Of a stretch of DNA of 64,000 nt, positions 1 to 8,329 are shown piece after piece. Position 1 is the stretch's first letter. Each line of letters starts with the position of its first letter. The notes under the pieces are model-generated. The model searched no databases. It was not told the origin of the DNA and saw nothing but the letters and a program-made list of their open reading frames with translations. Position numbers and translations under genes: made by a program. Source of the DNA: Nocardia salmonicida NBRC 13393 (GTDB lineage: Bacteria; Actinomycetota; Actinomycetes; Mycobacteriales; Mycobacteriaceae); contig NZ_BDBR01000024.1 of assembly GCF_001613085.1 (NCBI RefSeq), forward strand, positions 102,582 to 166,581, written 5' to 3'.

Positions 1-1531
1 CGGTCGCCTCGCGCGCGGCCGGGTAGCGCGAGATGTAGTAGCTGTGCTCGGTGTGTCCGCCGTCTTCCATCCCGGCGAAGTAGGCCGCGTTGTAGAGCGT
101 GGTGGCGAACTGGCTGATGCCGCCGCCCACCGCGGTACTAGGCCTGCCCTTGTCGATGATGCCCGACTCCACATAGCCTTCCGCGGCGGTGCGCGGACCG
201 GTGAACTCGTTGAGCGAGAACGTATCTCCCGGCTTGATCACCGCCCCGTCGACCTTGGCGGCGACGGTGCGGATGTTCACTCCGGAGGGGCCGCTGAAGC
301 CGCCGGTGGTGAACTGGCCGATCGTCTCGTTCACCCCGAGCGCGTTCGCGGCCTCGGTGGTGAGCTTGGGCTCGACGCGCTGATACACCACCGGGGTGGT
401 GCGCGGACCCGGCTGCGTGAGCAGGGCGGGCAGCTTCTCCAGCGTCTTGGGCCAGTCGATCTTCTCGCCGACCACAGCGGGCACGACGGTCGGCTTACCC
501 GCACCGACCGTGAAGGTGGCGTCCTTGGGTTCCATCTCGGACTTCGCCAATTGCGTTGCGAGCAACGCGATTACGGCGTCGTTGTTGATCTGGGGCGCCA
601 GTCCGCCATTGCCGTCGGGGACGAAACCGAGCACGTCAGCGATCTGGCCGGTGGTCAGCGAGGCTTGAACGTCCTTGCCGGACAAGGTGATCGGTGAGGC
701 GACAGCCGGCGTCGCGATCTCGCGCAACGCCGCCTGTACGGCATCGGTGCGCACGGCGACGGGTGCGGCCACCACGGGCAGATCCAGTTGGCTGCTGGCG
801 GCCCAGCGGTCGGTGATGGTGGTGCGCGCGGCCTCGGTGTCGAGCACCCGGCCGGGCACCGGCGCGACCGCGACGGGTCTGCCGTTCTCGAACCGCACCG
901 TGCCTTCGACAGTCGGATTGTCGTGGACGCGGAAATCAGCGAGCTGTGCGTCGAGAGCCGCGGTGTCGACGGTGCTCGACACCGGTACCTCGCGGGTGCC
1001 GAACAGGGAGATCAGTCGGCTCACCGGGTTCAACGGCTGACCGCCGACGGCGTCCCAGGTGCGGTCGTAGTCCACCGACAGACCGGCTGCGGCAGGCACC
1101 ATGCTCGCCTGCACGTCACCGATCCGTACGGGGAGCGGTCGTTCGGCCTTGGGTCCGAGCTCGGTGTGCAGCAGCGCGTCGGCTTCGGCCTGGTCCATCC
1201 CGCCGATGTCGATACCGGCGACGACGACGCCGCGCGCCACCTCACCCGAGCTCAACGCGAGGTCGGCCAGGTAGGCGGCGGTTCCGACGGCCAGCACGGC
1301 GCCGACCGCGATTCCGATGCGCTTGACCAGCTGCTGGTTGCCCGGCGGGGTCGGCGGCTGGTTGCCCGCCGGGCCGGGAGTGGGTGACCAGCGATCGCGG
1401 GTCACGGTGTTCAGGGGCTGGGTGAGGGCGGTGGTGTCCGGATCGAAAGTGCGATTTGATTCGAGCAGCTTGCGTAATCCGACCTCGCCCCTTCGGTCGG
1501 CCGGTTGTCCGGCGGTCGACTCGCTGGGCAC
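1..1531 (-). CDS. VanW family envelope protein (3' part outside window)
   Basis: About 510 codons are visible from a GTG at 1531, preceded by GGAAGGA; the C-terminus lies beyond base 1. After a Pro-rich cytoplasmic stretch there is one membrane segment (IGIAVGAVLAVGTAAYLADL), then extracytoplasmic repeats like the putative peptidoglycan-binding domain that commonly precedes VanW (for example GIDIGGMDQAEADALLHTEL). The VanW core follows, with the signature GGGISQFATTLYNAAYFAG near the window edge. VanW proteins are cell-wall associated with no settled biochemical role. Known only by domain resemblance; a specific link to vancomycin resistance is not implied. Confidence 0.85.
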   Translation of the reverse strand, partial: MPSESTAGQPADRRGEVGLRKLLESNRTFDPDTTALTQPLNTVTRDRWSPTPGPAGNQPPTPPGNQQLVKRIGIAVGAVLAVGTAAYLADLALSSGEVARGVVVAGIDIGGMDQAEADALLHTELGPKAERPLPVRIGDVQASMVPAAAGLSVDYDRTWDAVGGQPLNPVSRLISLFGTREVPVSSTVDTAALDAQLADFRVHDNPTVEGTVRFENGRPVAVAPVPGRVLDTEAARTTITDRWAASSQLDLPVVAAPVAVRTDAVQAALREIATPAVASPITLSGKDVQASLTTGQIADVLGFVPDGNGGLAPQINNDAVIALLATQLAKSEMEPKDATFTVGAGKPTVVPAVVGEKIDWPKTLEKLPALLTQPGPRTTPVVYQRVEPKLTTEAANALGVNETIGQFTTGGFSGPSGVNIRTVAAKVDGAVIKPGDTFSLNEFTGPRTAAEGYVESGIIDKGRPSTAVGGGISQFATTLYNAAYFAGMEDGGHTEHSYYISRYPAAREAT

Positions 1532-1637
1532 GGAGGTCCTTCCGTTAGGTTGGCCCCGAATGTTTGCGGGGTCCGGCCCGAGGGTAACGCGCTTCGGCGC
1601 GCTCGGCAGCTCGGCACCGGGTCGGGGGCAGCAGAAA

Positions 1638-1684
1638 GGCTCCGTGTAGTTGCCGGGTCGGGGGTCTGGCAACTACACGGAGCC
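1638..1684. repeat. 17-bp perfect inverted repeat in divergent promoter region
   Basis: Arms 1638-1654 and 1668-1684 are exact reverse complements with a 13-base G-rich loop. It sits in the 307-bp gap between the divergent VanW (start 1531) and gnd (start 1839) genes, where a terminator would not be expected. It could be a bidirectional insulator, a 5'-UTR hairpin of gnd, or the terminator of a lost gene. No gene is seen in the rest of this gap. Confidence 0.7.
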
Positions 1685-1838
1685 GATCTGTTTATCGTGG
1701 CCCGGAGCGGGGCGTTACAGCCCATTCGGAAGAATTTCGGCGCGCGGGGCGACGCCCCCACGGCCGAGGTCGCTGCGGCGCGAGACAATCGAGGTGAGAA
1801 GTATCTCGACACCACGGACCGGACAACGAGGAGAACTG

Positions 1839-2870
1839 ATGCAGCTGGGAATGATCGGCCTCGGCCGGATGGGTGCCAACATCGTGCGCCGTATCGTGCG
1901 CGACGGGCACACCGCCGTGGGGTACGAGCGCCACCCAGGGCCCCTCGCCGACCTGGAATCCGAGCTCGGTGACAAGTTCAGCGGCACGACCGACCTGGCC
2001 GATTTCATCGGCAGGCTCGAGGTTCCCCGCGTGGTGTGGGTGATGATCCCCGCAGGCGCCACCGGTGCGGTGATCGAGAACGTCGCCGAGCTGCTCGAGC
2101 CGGGCGACATCATCATCGACGGCGGTAACAGTCGCTACCACGAGGACATCAAACGCGCGAAGGCGCTGGAGCCCAAGGGCATTCATTATCTGGACATCGG
2201 CACCTCGGGTGGCGTTTTCGGCCTACAGCGCGGCTACTGCCTGATGATCGGCGGGAACCAGGCCCAGGTCGACTACCTGGAGCCGCTGCTGAAGACCATC
2301 GCTCCGGGCTACGAGTCGGCCCCGCGCACCCCTGGCCGCACCGGTGAGCCGTCGCAGGCGGAGAAGGGCTATCTGCTGTGCGGTCCGCACGGTGCGGGCC
2401 ACTTCGTGAAGATGGTGCACAACGGCATCGAGTACGGCGCGATGGGCGCCTACGCCGAGGGTCTCAACATTCTCGAGCACGCCAACGCGGGCTCGGAGTA
2501 CCTGCACGGTGAGCACTCCGCCGAGGAGACGCCGATGGAGCACCCCGAGTACTACATGTACGACCTGGACATTCCGGCCATCACCGAGGTGTGGCGCCGC
2601 GGTTCGGTCGTCGCCTCCTGGCTCCTCGATCTCACCGCATCGGCGCTGGTCGCCGACCCCGACCTGGACTCCTACAGTGGTCGAGTCTCCGACTCCGGCG
2701 AAGGCCGCTGGACCGTCGACGCCGCCATCGACACCGCGGTCCCCGTCCCGATCCTCTCCGCAGCCCTCTATCAGCGCTTCTCCTCCCGCGGCCAGGCCCT
2801 CTACGCCGACAAGATGCTCTCGGCCATGAGAAAGGCGTTCGGCGGCCACAACGAGCTGCCGCAGAAGTAG
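1839..2870 (+). CDS. gnd: 6-phosphogluconate dehydrogenase, decarboxylating (short, GndA/YqeC-type)
   Basis: Oxidative decarboxylation of 6-phosphogluconate to ribulose 5-phosphate in the pentose phosphate pathway. The ATG at 1839 follows a good GAGGAGA site and opens directly into the Rossmann motif GLGRMGANIVRRI; upstream in-frame starts lack this. Other family marks are GGNSRYHEDIKRA, the substrate-binding SGG in GTSGGVFGLQRGYCLMIGG, and the catalytic Lys/Asn stretch GHFVKMVHNGIEYGAMGAYAEG. At 343 residues it belongs to the short class, usually NAD-dependent, rather than the ~470-residue NADP form. The last 41 bases are duplicated downstream (see repeat). Confidence 0.93.
   Translation: MQLGMIGLGRMGANIVRRIVRDGHTAVGYERHPGPLADLESELGDKFSGTTDLADFIGRLEVPRVVWVMIPAGATGAVIENVAELLEPGDIIIDGGNSRYHEDIKRAKALEPKGIHYLDIGTSGGVFGLQRGYCLMIGGNQAQVDYLEPLLKTIAPGYESAPRTPGRTGEPSQAEKGYLLCGPHGAGHFVKMVHNGIEYGAMGAYAEGLNILEHANAGSEYLHGEHSAEETPMEHPEYYMYDLDIPAITEVWRRGSVVASWLLDLTASALVADPDLDSYSGRVSDSGEGRWTVDAAIDTAVPVPILSAALYQRFSSRGQALYADKMLSAMRKAFGGHNELPQK
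2830..2870 (+). repeat. 41-bp direct repeat, copy 1 (3' end of gnd)
   Basis: This copy codes for the last residues and TAG stop of gnd. It is identical to 2888-2928, with repeat starts 58 bp apart; the flanking bases differ on both sides. Confidence 0.95.
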
Positions 2871-2887
2871 CCAGACGCGCATATCCC

Positions 2888-2928
2888 GAAAGGCGTTCGG
2901 CGGCCACAACGAGCTGCCGCAGAAGTAG
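2888..2928 (+). repeat. 41-bp direct repeat, copy 2 (duplicated gnd tail)
   Basis: Exact copy of 2830-2870, including the gnd stop codon, lying just after the gene. It looks like a local tandem duplication of 58 bp whose spacer has since diverged, or a slip-strand event. It has no start codon of its own and is not a gene. Confidence 0.95.
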
Positions 2929-2952
2929 GCGATAAGCCCCCTTGACGCCCGC

Positions 2953-2986
2953 AACCGGCCCTTCGTCGCCAGACGGAGGGCCGGTT
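2953..2986 (+). terminator. intrinsic terminator after gnd
   Basis: Ten-base arms AACCGGCCCT / AGGGCCGGTT around a 14-base partly self-pairing loop, followed by GTCGCGTTTT. It lies after the duplicated gnd tail. Confidence 0.7.
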
Positions 2987-3067
2987 GTCGCGTTTTCGGA
3001 GGGATTCCGGCGGAGCGAAAATTCTCGGATCCTACCCGCGCCACAGAGTAAAACGATGATGTTCCAC

Positions 3068-3091
3068 AAAATAAGAACACGTTCCTATTTT
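3068..3091. promoter_or_regulatory. AT-rich operator-like inverted repeat upstream of secreted protein
   Basis: Arms AAAATAAGAAC and GTTCCTATTTT (one mismatch) are separated by AC, 108 bp upstream of the ATG at 3199. The stretch is far more AT-rich than its surroundings and has dyad symmetry typical of a dimeric repressor site. The regulator is unknown. Confidence 0.6.
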
Positions 3092-3198
3092 CCAGGACAA
3101 TCGTCCAATCCGACCTATACCTTGTGGTCAGAGGGGGGAAAGCCCACCTGATGAGGAATTCGCCCCGGCCGTGTTCGCCGGGGCTATGGAGGAAAAAC

Positions 3199-3897
3199 AT
3201 GTTCCGGACTTCGCGTATCGCCGCGGGCGTCGCCACCACCGCTCTGGTCGTCGCCGGTGTCGGTGTCGGCCTTGGATCCGGCGTCGCCGCCGCCGCCACC
3301 TGCGCGGTGAGCAGTCACGACACCAAGCAGGACTGGAGCACCGTCGGTGTCACCCACGTCTACGACAAGATCGCCAGCGCCGAGCAGATCGGCGTCGGCA
3401 CCTCGGTCACCTACAAGGTGATCGTCGGCACCACCGGGATCGGCAACCCGTACGTCAACACCATCACCGACTTCCCGCCGGTCGGCTTCGGTGCGCCGAC
3501 CAAGGCCACCATCACCGCCTATCACGCGGTCGGCGGCCAGGTCACCGAGGACGTCACCGCCGAGCCCAACGCGGGCGGCTGGAAGGTGACGAGCACCGGC
3601 TGGTTCGTCAACTCCGGCAACCCGGTCACCTTGACCATCACCTACCCGGTGCCCAGCGGCATCAAGGTGGGCCAGATGGTCACCAGCGGTGGCGTCGGCG
3701 TCGCCGGCACCGTGGGCGTGAGCAATGAAATGCCCGGCCTCACCGCCTGTTTCACCGCGCGCGGCGCCAACGCGGGTGAGACCGTGATCGGCAGCCTCGG
3801 CGACAACGGGCTGGGTTCCGATGATGGCCAGCTGAGCTCCACCGGCTCGCTGAGCGACATCATCTCCGACGTGCTGGGCGATCTGATCGGTAGTTGA
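3199..3897 (+). CDS. secreted protein of unknown function (DUF11-like beta domain)
   Basis: A 232-residue protein starting at ATG 3199 right after GGAGGAAAAAC. It has a Sec signal peptide (Arg near the N-terminus, long Ala/Val/Gly core, cleavage likely around AAAA-TC). The mature part has the spacing of an Ig-like or DUF11-like beta sandwich (YKVIVGTTGIGNPYVNTITDFP) with Cys residues near each end that could form a disulfide, and a Ser/Asp/Gly-rich tail ending LGDLIGS. Flanked by an AT-rich operator and a strong terminator, so probably monocistronic. I do not recognise a function; export is the firm prediction. Confidence 0.85.
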   Translation: MFRTSRIAAGVATTALVVAGVGVGLGSGVAAAATCAVSSHDTKQDWSTVGVTHVYDKIASAEQIGVGTSVTYKVIVGTTGIGNPYVNTITDFPPVGFGAPTKATITAYHAVGGQVTEDVTAEPNAGGWKVTSTGWFVNSGNPVTLTITYPVPSGIKVGQMVTSGGVGVAGTVGVSNEMPGLTACFTARGANAGETVIGSLGDNGLGSDDGQLSSTGSLSDIISDVLGDLIGS

Positions 3898-3909
3898 TCG
3901 CGTAGCACC

Positions 3910-3949
3910 TGGTCGCCGGGACGGACTCGCGCTGCCGTCCCGGCGACCA
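3910..3949 (+). terminator. strong hairpin terminator
   Basis: A perfect 15-bp stem (3910-3924 with 3935-3949) and 10-base loop follow the secreted-protein stop, then TTCTCCTT. Confidence 0.8.
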
Positions 3950-3991
3950 TTCTCCTTGTGGCGCAATTCGATTCGAACTCTGTGAGGACTC

Positions 3992-4981
3992 TTGTTCACC
4001 TGTATGCGGACGGTACTGACCGCGCTCGCTGTCACCGCGCTGTCGGTCGCGTCGATCGGGACCGCCGACGCGGACGGATCGAGGCTGGATCGGATCGAAC
4101 GGCCAGGCCAGCGGCAGCAGATGCTGCACGTGTACTCCGCGTCGATGGACCGGGTGATCCCGCTGCAGGTCATCACCCCGCACGACACCAGCGCGCCACG
4201 GCCGACGCTGTATCTGCTCAACGGCGCGGGTGGTGGGGAGGACATCGCGAACTGGTACAACCAGACTGACATCGTGCAGTTCTTCGCCGACAAGAACGTC
4301 AACGTGGTCACGCCGGCGGCAGGCGCGTTCTCGTACTACACCGACTGGCAGCGCGACGATCCGAAGCTCGGCCGCAACAAGTGGCAGACCTTCCTCACCG
4401 AGGAACTCCCGCCGATCATCGACGCCACCATGAACACCACCGGTGTGAATGCCATCGCGGGCCTGTCGATGTCGGCCACCGCGGTGCTCAACCTGGCCAT
4501 CGCCGCCCCCGACCGCTACCGCGCGGTCGGCGCCTACAGCGGCTGCGCCTCGGTGGATGACCCGGTGAGTCGTGCCTATATCGATTTCGTCCTGGCCCGT
4601 GGCGGAGCCGACCCGGCCAACATGTGGGGCCCGCCCGGCGATCCCGCCTGGCGCGCGAACGACGCCTACCTCAACGCGGAACGCCTGCGCGGCAAGGCGA
4701 TCTACCTCTCCAGCGCGAACGGCCTGCCCGGCGCCGCCGAAACCCTCCCGCCCGGTGCTACGCCCGGAAAAGTCATCGGCATGACCGACCAGATCCTCCT
4801 CGGTGGCGCCATCGAGGCCGCCGCCAACCTGTGCACCCAGCGACTCGCCGCCCGCCTCGCGGAACTGAACATTCCCGCCCACGCCGAATTCCGGCCCGCG
4901 GGCACCCACACCTGGCAGTACTGGGAACAAGACCTGCACAAATCCTGGCCACTTCTCGCCGCTGCTATCGACGCGAACTGA
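3992..4981 (+). CDS. antigen-85-like mycolyltransferase / secreted esterase
   Basis: Secreted alpha/beta hydrolase of the Ag85/FbpA-type esterase family, which moves mycolic acyl groups onto trehalose or arabinogalactan. A signal peptide covers MRTVLTALAVTALSVASIG. The core shows YLLNGAGGG (oxyanion strand), the nucleophile elbow GLSMSATA (usually GLSMSG) and the catalytic His in GTHTWQYW, matching the GTHSWEYW of Ag85. Total 329 residues from TTG 3992; an ATG at 4004 gives a neater signal peptide but sits 15 bases from the GAGGA site, so the start is uncertain. Nucleophile and His are intact, so it is probably active. Confidence 0.85.
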   Translation: MFTCMRTVLTALAVTALSVASIGTADADGSRLDRIERPGQRQQMLHVYSASMDRVIPLQVITPHDTSAPRPTLYLLNGAGGGEDIANWYNQTDIVQFFADKNVNVVTPAAGAFSYYTDWQRDDPKLGRNKWQTFLTEELPPIIDATMNTTGVNAIAGLSMSATAVLNLAIAAPDRYRAVGAYSGCASVDDPVSRAYIDFVLARGGADPANMWGPPGDPAWRANDAYLNAERLRGKAIYLSSANGLPGAAETLPPGATPGKVIGMTDQILLGGAIEAAANLCTQRLAARLAELNIPAHAEFRPAGTHTWQYWEQDLHKSWPLLAAAIDAN

Positions 4982-5120
4982 CGGTGGTTCGCCCAACGTG
5001 AATGGCTTGTAGCACTGGGCAATTCGAGGGTCAAGCCCATGAAAGTTATGGATAACGCTCGCCTCGGGGCACCCGATGTGGTTATCAGCTTCGTTCAGTT
5101 CGTCCTTTGAAAGGCTTGTC

Positions 5121-5348
5121 ATGCATCGTCGAATGATCCGAGTCCTTGTTGCCACCGCGGCTGTCGCCGGAATCGCCGCAGGCGCGCCTGCCGCGCTCGC
5201 CGCCCCCGCGCAACCGGCTGTGGTAGCCGAATCGGGTTCCGCCGGAACCGGTTCCGCCGCGATCGATATTCCCCTCGGCTTCATCAAGCTCCTCATCTGC
5301 GGACCCTGGGGTTCCTCGCAGCCGCACCCGAACCCGATGTGCCGCTGA
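5121..5348 (+). CDS. small secreted protein (75 aa)
   Basis: The ATG at 5121 follows GAAAGG; a second ATG at 5133 is possible. An Ala-rich signal peptide (MIRVLVATAAVAGIAAGAPA, cleavage near ALA-AP) leaves a mature peptide of roughly 45 residues ending in a short segment with two Cys (LICGPWGSSQPHPNPMC). The two Cys suggest a small disulfide-bonded loop. No family is recognised. It has its own perfect 18-bp terminator hairpin, so is likely transcribed alone. Confidence 0.75.
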   Translation: MHRRMIRVLVATAAVAGIAAGAPAALAAPAQPAVVAESGSAGTGSAAIDIPLGFIKLLICGPWGSSQPHPNPMCR

Positions 5349-5361
5349 GGTCTGACAACGA

Positions 5362-5401
5362 ACGGCGGGTGGTCTCCGAAGAATCGGAGACCACCCGCCG
5401 T
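5362..5401. terminator. bidirectional terminator between small secreted protein and fadA2
   Basis: A perfect 18-bp stem with an AGAA loop lies between two converging genes. The symmetry means it can serve both strands. Confidence 0.85.
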
Positions 5402-5421
5402 CGCTGTGTGATCGGCGCGGA

Positions 5422-6768
5422 CTAGCGCTCGATGATCGCCACCACGCCCTGGCCGCCCGCGGCGCAGATGGAAACCAGCGCGCGGCCGGATCCCTTCTCC
5501 GCCAGCAGCTTCGCGGTCGAGGCGACGATGCGTCCGCCGGTCGCGGCGAACGGGTGGCCCGCGGCGAGCGAGGAGCCGTTCACGTTGAGCTTGCTGCGGT
5601 CGATGGAGCCGAGCGCGCCGTCGAGGCCGAGGCGCTCCTTGCAGTAGGCGTCGGACTCCCACGCGGCCAGGGTGGCAAGCACCACGGAGGCGAAGGCCTC
5701 GTGGATCTCGTAGTAGTCGAAGTCCTGCAGGGTCAGGCCGTTGCGGGCCAGCAGGCGCGCCACCGCGTAGGTGGGCGCCATCAGCAGGCCGTCGGGGCCG
5801 TGGATGTAATCCACCGCGGCGACCTCGGAGTCCACCAGGTGCGCGAGCACCGGCAGCTTGTGCTCGGCGGCCCACTCGTCGGTGGACAGCAGCACCGCCG
5901 ACGCGCCGTCGGTGAGCGGGGTCGAATTGCCCGCGGTCATGGTGGCGTCGCCCGCCTTGACGCCGAACACCGGCTTCAGGGTGGACAGCTTCTCCACGGT
6001 CGAGCCGGGACGCAGGTTGTCGTCACGGGTCAGGCCGAGGAACGGGGTGACCAGATCGTCGAAGAAGCCACGGTCGTAGGCGGCCGCCATGTTCTTGTGC
6101 GAGAGGTAGGCCAGCTCGTCCTGAGCCTCGCGGGCCACGCCGAATTCCTTGGCGGTGATGGCGGCGTGTTCACCCATCGACAGCCCGGTGCGCGGCTCGG
6201 CGTTCTTGGGGATCTCGATGCCGAGCATCGAGGGGCGCAGCTGGCCGACCAGCTTGAGCTTGTCTTTGTTGGTCCTGGCGCGGTTGGCGGTGAGCATCCA
6301 CTCACGCATGTCCTCGCTCACGCCGATCGGCGCGTCGGAGGTGGTGTCGGCGCCGCCGCCGATGCCGGACTCGATACGGCCGAGGGCGATCGCGTCGCCG
6401 ACGGTCACGATCGACTGCAGGCCGGTGCCACAGGCGAGCTGCAGGTCGTGGGCCGGGGTGTAGGGCGAGAGCTTCGAGCCGAGCACGCTTTCGCGGATCA
6501 GGCTGTGCTCGCCGACCTTCTTGAGCACGGCGCCGCCGACGACCATGCCGAGGCGCTCGCCCTGCAGCCCGAACCGGCTGACCAGCCCGTCGAGGGCAGC
6601 GGTGAACATGTCCTGGTTGGACGCCTTGGCGTAGGCCTTGTCCGAGCGAGCGAAGGGGATTCGGTTGCCGCCAACGATGGCGACCGGGCGCTGGGTCTTC
6701 GCGGCCTTGGCAGTGCTGGTCTCAGCAGTGCTGTCCTTGGCCGTCGCCGAGCGGGCTTTGCTTGTCAC
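5422..6768 (-). CDS. fadA2: acetyl-CoA C-acyltransferase (thiolase), FadA2-like
   Basis: Thiolase of fatty-acid beta-oxidation, cleaving 3-ketoacyl-CoA with CoA. Starts at GTG 6768 after GGAGAAC; 448 residues including a ~25-residue Ser/Thr/Ala-rich leader before the core (VAIVGGNRIPFARS). The three active-site motifs are present: nucleophilic Cys in LACGTGLQS, His in IHEAFASV and the second Cys in CAAGGQG; NGSSLAAGHPFAATGGR matches the conserved NxxGGAIAxGHPxGxxG block. It is divergent from fabG4-htdX across a promoter with a 20-bp palindrome, the same arrangement as Rv0243 versus Rv0242c-Rv0241c in M. tuberculosis. Confidence 0.93.
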   Translation of the reverse strand: MTSKARSATAKDSTAETSTAKAAKTQRPVAIVGGNRIPFARSDKAYAKASNQDMFTAALDGLVSRFGLQGERLGMVVGGAVLKKVGEHSLIRESVLGSKLSPYTPAHDLQLACGTGLQSIVTVGDAIALGRIESGIGGGADTTSDAPIGVSEDMREWMLTANRARTNKDKLKLVGQLRPSMLGIEIPKNAEPRTGLSMGEHAAITAKEFGVAREAQDELAYLSHKNMAAAYDRGFFDDLVTPFLGLTRDDNLRPGSTVEKLSTLKPVFGVKAGDATMTAGNSTPLTDGASAVLLSTDEWAAEHKLPVLAHLVDSEVAAVDYIHGPDGLLMAPTYAVARLLARNGLTLQDFDYYEIHEAFASVVLATLAAWESDAYCKERLGLDGALGSIDRSKLNVNGSSLAAGHPFAATGGRIVASTAKLLAEKGSGRALVSICAAGGQGVVAIIER

Positions 6769-6858
6769 TCGAGTTCTCCATGGTCTCGTCGGTTCCGGGT
6801 AACGCCGGCCGGTGGAATAGGCCCCCGTGCGGTCGCGGCGTCGTATCGGTTTACATTA

Positions 6859-6878
6859 AACTTACTCCGGAGTAAGTT
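6859..6878. promoter_or_regulatory. 20-bp perfect palindrome operator (TTAC-N6-GTAA type)
   Basis: AACTTACTCCGGAGTAAGTT is exactly self-complementary and lies between divergent fadA2 and fabG4. The half-sites TTAC/GTAA with six-base spacing recur upstream of fadE5, the crotonase gene and the large Fe-S oxidoreductase in this window. Such short palindromes near lipid genes are typical of TetR/AcrR-family regulators; which one is not known from the sequence. Confidence 0.8.
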
Positions 6879-6973
6879 CGTTGTCGACACCGTACCCGCA
6901 AGTGTGCGCTCACACGGGGGACACTGGGCGGAGCACGGTCACACACTCGTCGAGCACAGAGAAGGTAGGAACA

Positions 6974-8329
6974 GTGGCAGCCAAGAGCAAGGGTGCACCG
7001 AACCTCTACGGATCTTTCATCCACTCCGCCCCCGGCGCGTTCCTCGCGAGCAAACTGGGCCTCCCGCAGCCGGCTGAGCTGCGCCGATACAAGGCGGGCG
7101 AGCCCGCCCTGCCCGGCCCGGTGCTGCTCGGTGGCAAGGGCCGCCTGGCTGAGCCGGTCCGCGCGCTGCTGTCGGACTACACCGTCGCGGACTCGCTCGA
7201 CTCGGGCACCAAGTACGGCGCGCTGGTCTTCGACGCCACCGGCATCGACTCGATCGACAAGCTCGCGCAGCTGTTCGAATTCTTCCAGCCCGCCATGCGC
7301 AACCTCGCTCCTTCGGGGCGTGTCGTGGTTCTCGGCACCACCCCCGAACTGGCCGGCTCGGTCGATGAGCAGATCGCCCAGCGCGCGCTCGAGGGCTTCT
7401 CGCGTTCGGTCGCCAAGGAGCTGCTGCGCGGCGCGACCGGCCAGCTCGTCTACGTGCACCCCGAAGCGGGCGCCGCCGCGACCGGCCTCGAGTCGACCCT
7501 GCGCTTCCTGCTCTCGGGCAAGTCGGCCTTCGTCGACGGTCAGGTCATCCGCGTCGGCTCCGCCGATTCGGTCGCCCCGGCTTCGTGGGACAAGCCGCTC
7601 GCCGGCAAGGTCGCTGTCGTGACCGGTGCCGCACGCGGTATCGGCGCCACCATCGCCGAGGTGTTCGCCCGTGACGGCGCCACCGTGATCGTCGCCGACA
7701 TCCCCGCCGCGGGCGAGGCCCTGTCCGACACCGCGAACAAGATCGGCGCCACCGCGCTGGCCCTCGATGTCACCGCGCCCGACGCCGCCGAGCGGCTGGC
7801 CGACTTCGCCACCGAGCGTTTCGGCGGCATCGACATCGTGGTGCACAACGCAGGCATCACCCGCGACAAGCTGCTCGCCAACATGGACGAGGGTCGCTGG
7901 AGCTCGGTGATCAACGTCAATCTCGCTGCCCCGCACCGCATCACCTCCGGCCTCGTCGCCAAGGGCGTGCTCAAGGAAGGCGGCCGCGTGATCGATGTGT
8001 CCTCCATCGCGGGCATCGCGGGCAACCGTGGTCAGACCAACTACGGCGCGTCCAAGGCGGGCGTCATCGGTATGGTCGACGCCGAGTCCCCGCTGCTGGC
8101 CGAGAAGGGCATCACCATCAACGCGGTGGCGCCCGGCTTCATCGAGACCGCGATGACCGCCGCCATCCCCGTCGGCACCAGGGAGGCCGGTCGCCTGATG
8201 AGCTCGCTGCTGCAGGGCGGCCAGACCGTCGACGTCGCCGAGACCATCGCCTACTTCGCGAGTCCCGCGTCGAACGCGGTGAGCGGCAACGTGGTTCGCG
8301 TCTGCGGTCAGAGCCTGATCGGCGCCTGA
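6974..8329 (+). CDS. fabG4: high-molecular-weight 3-oxoacyl-ACP reductase FabG4
   Basis: NADH-dependent reductase of 3-ketoacyl thioesters, SDR family. GTG at 6974 after AAGGTAGGA gives 451 residues, close to M. tuberculosis FabG4 (454). The N-terminal ~200 residues form the extra flavodoxin-like domain that defines the HMW type. The C-terminal SDR half has the cofactor motif TGAARGIG, HNAGITRDKLLANM, the catalytic Ser in VIDVSSIAGIAG and the YGASK Tyr/Lys pair. It overlaps the next gene by one base (TGATGA), so translation of the two is coupled. Regulated probably through the palindrome at 6859-6878. Confidence 0.95.
   Translation: MAAKSKGAPNLYGSFIHSAPGAFLASKLGLPQPAELRRYKAGEPALPGPVLLGGKGRLAEPVRALLSDYTVADSLDSGTKYGALVFDATGIDSIDKLAQLFEFFQPAMRNLAPSGRVVVLGTTPELAGSVDEQIAQRALEGFSRSVAKELLRGATGQLVYVHPEAGAAATGLESTLRFLLSGKSAFVDGQVIRVGSADSVAPASWDKPLAGKVAVVTGAARGIGATIAEVFARDGATVIVADIPAAGEALSDTANKIGATALALDVTAPDAAERLADFATERFGGIDIVVHNAGITRDKLLANMDEGRWSSVINVNLAAPHRITSGLVAKGVLKEGGRVIDVSSIAGIAGNRGQTNYGASKAGVIGMVDAESPLLAEKGITINAVAPGFIETAMTAAIPVGTREAGRLMSSLLQGGQTVDVAETIAYFASPASNAVSGNVVRVCGQSLIGA

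Noticed and set aside
3860..5875. 671-codon open frame on the minus strand
   Set aside because: Crosses two real plus-strand genes, a terminator and the end of fadA2; shadow frame caused by high G+C.
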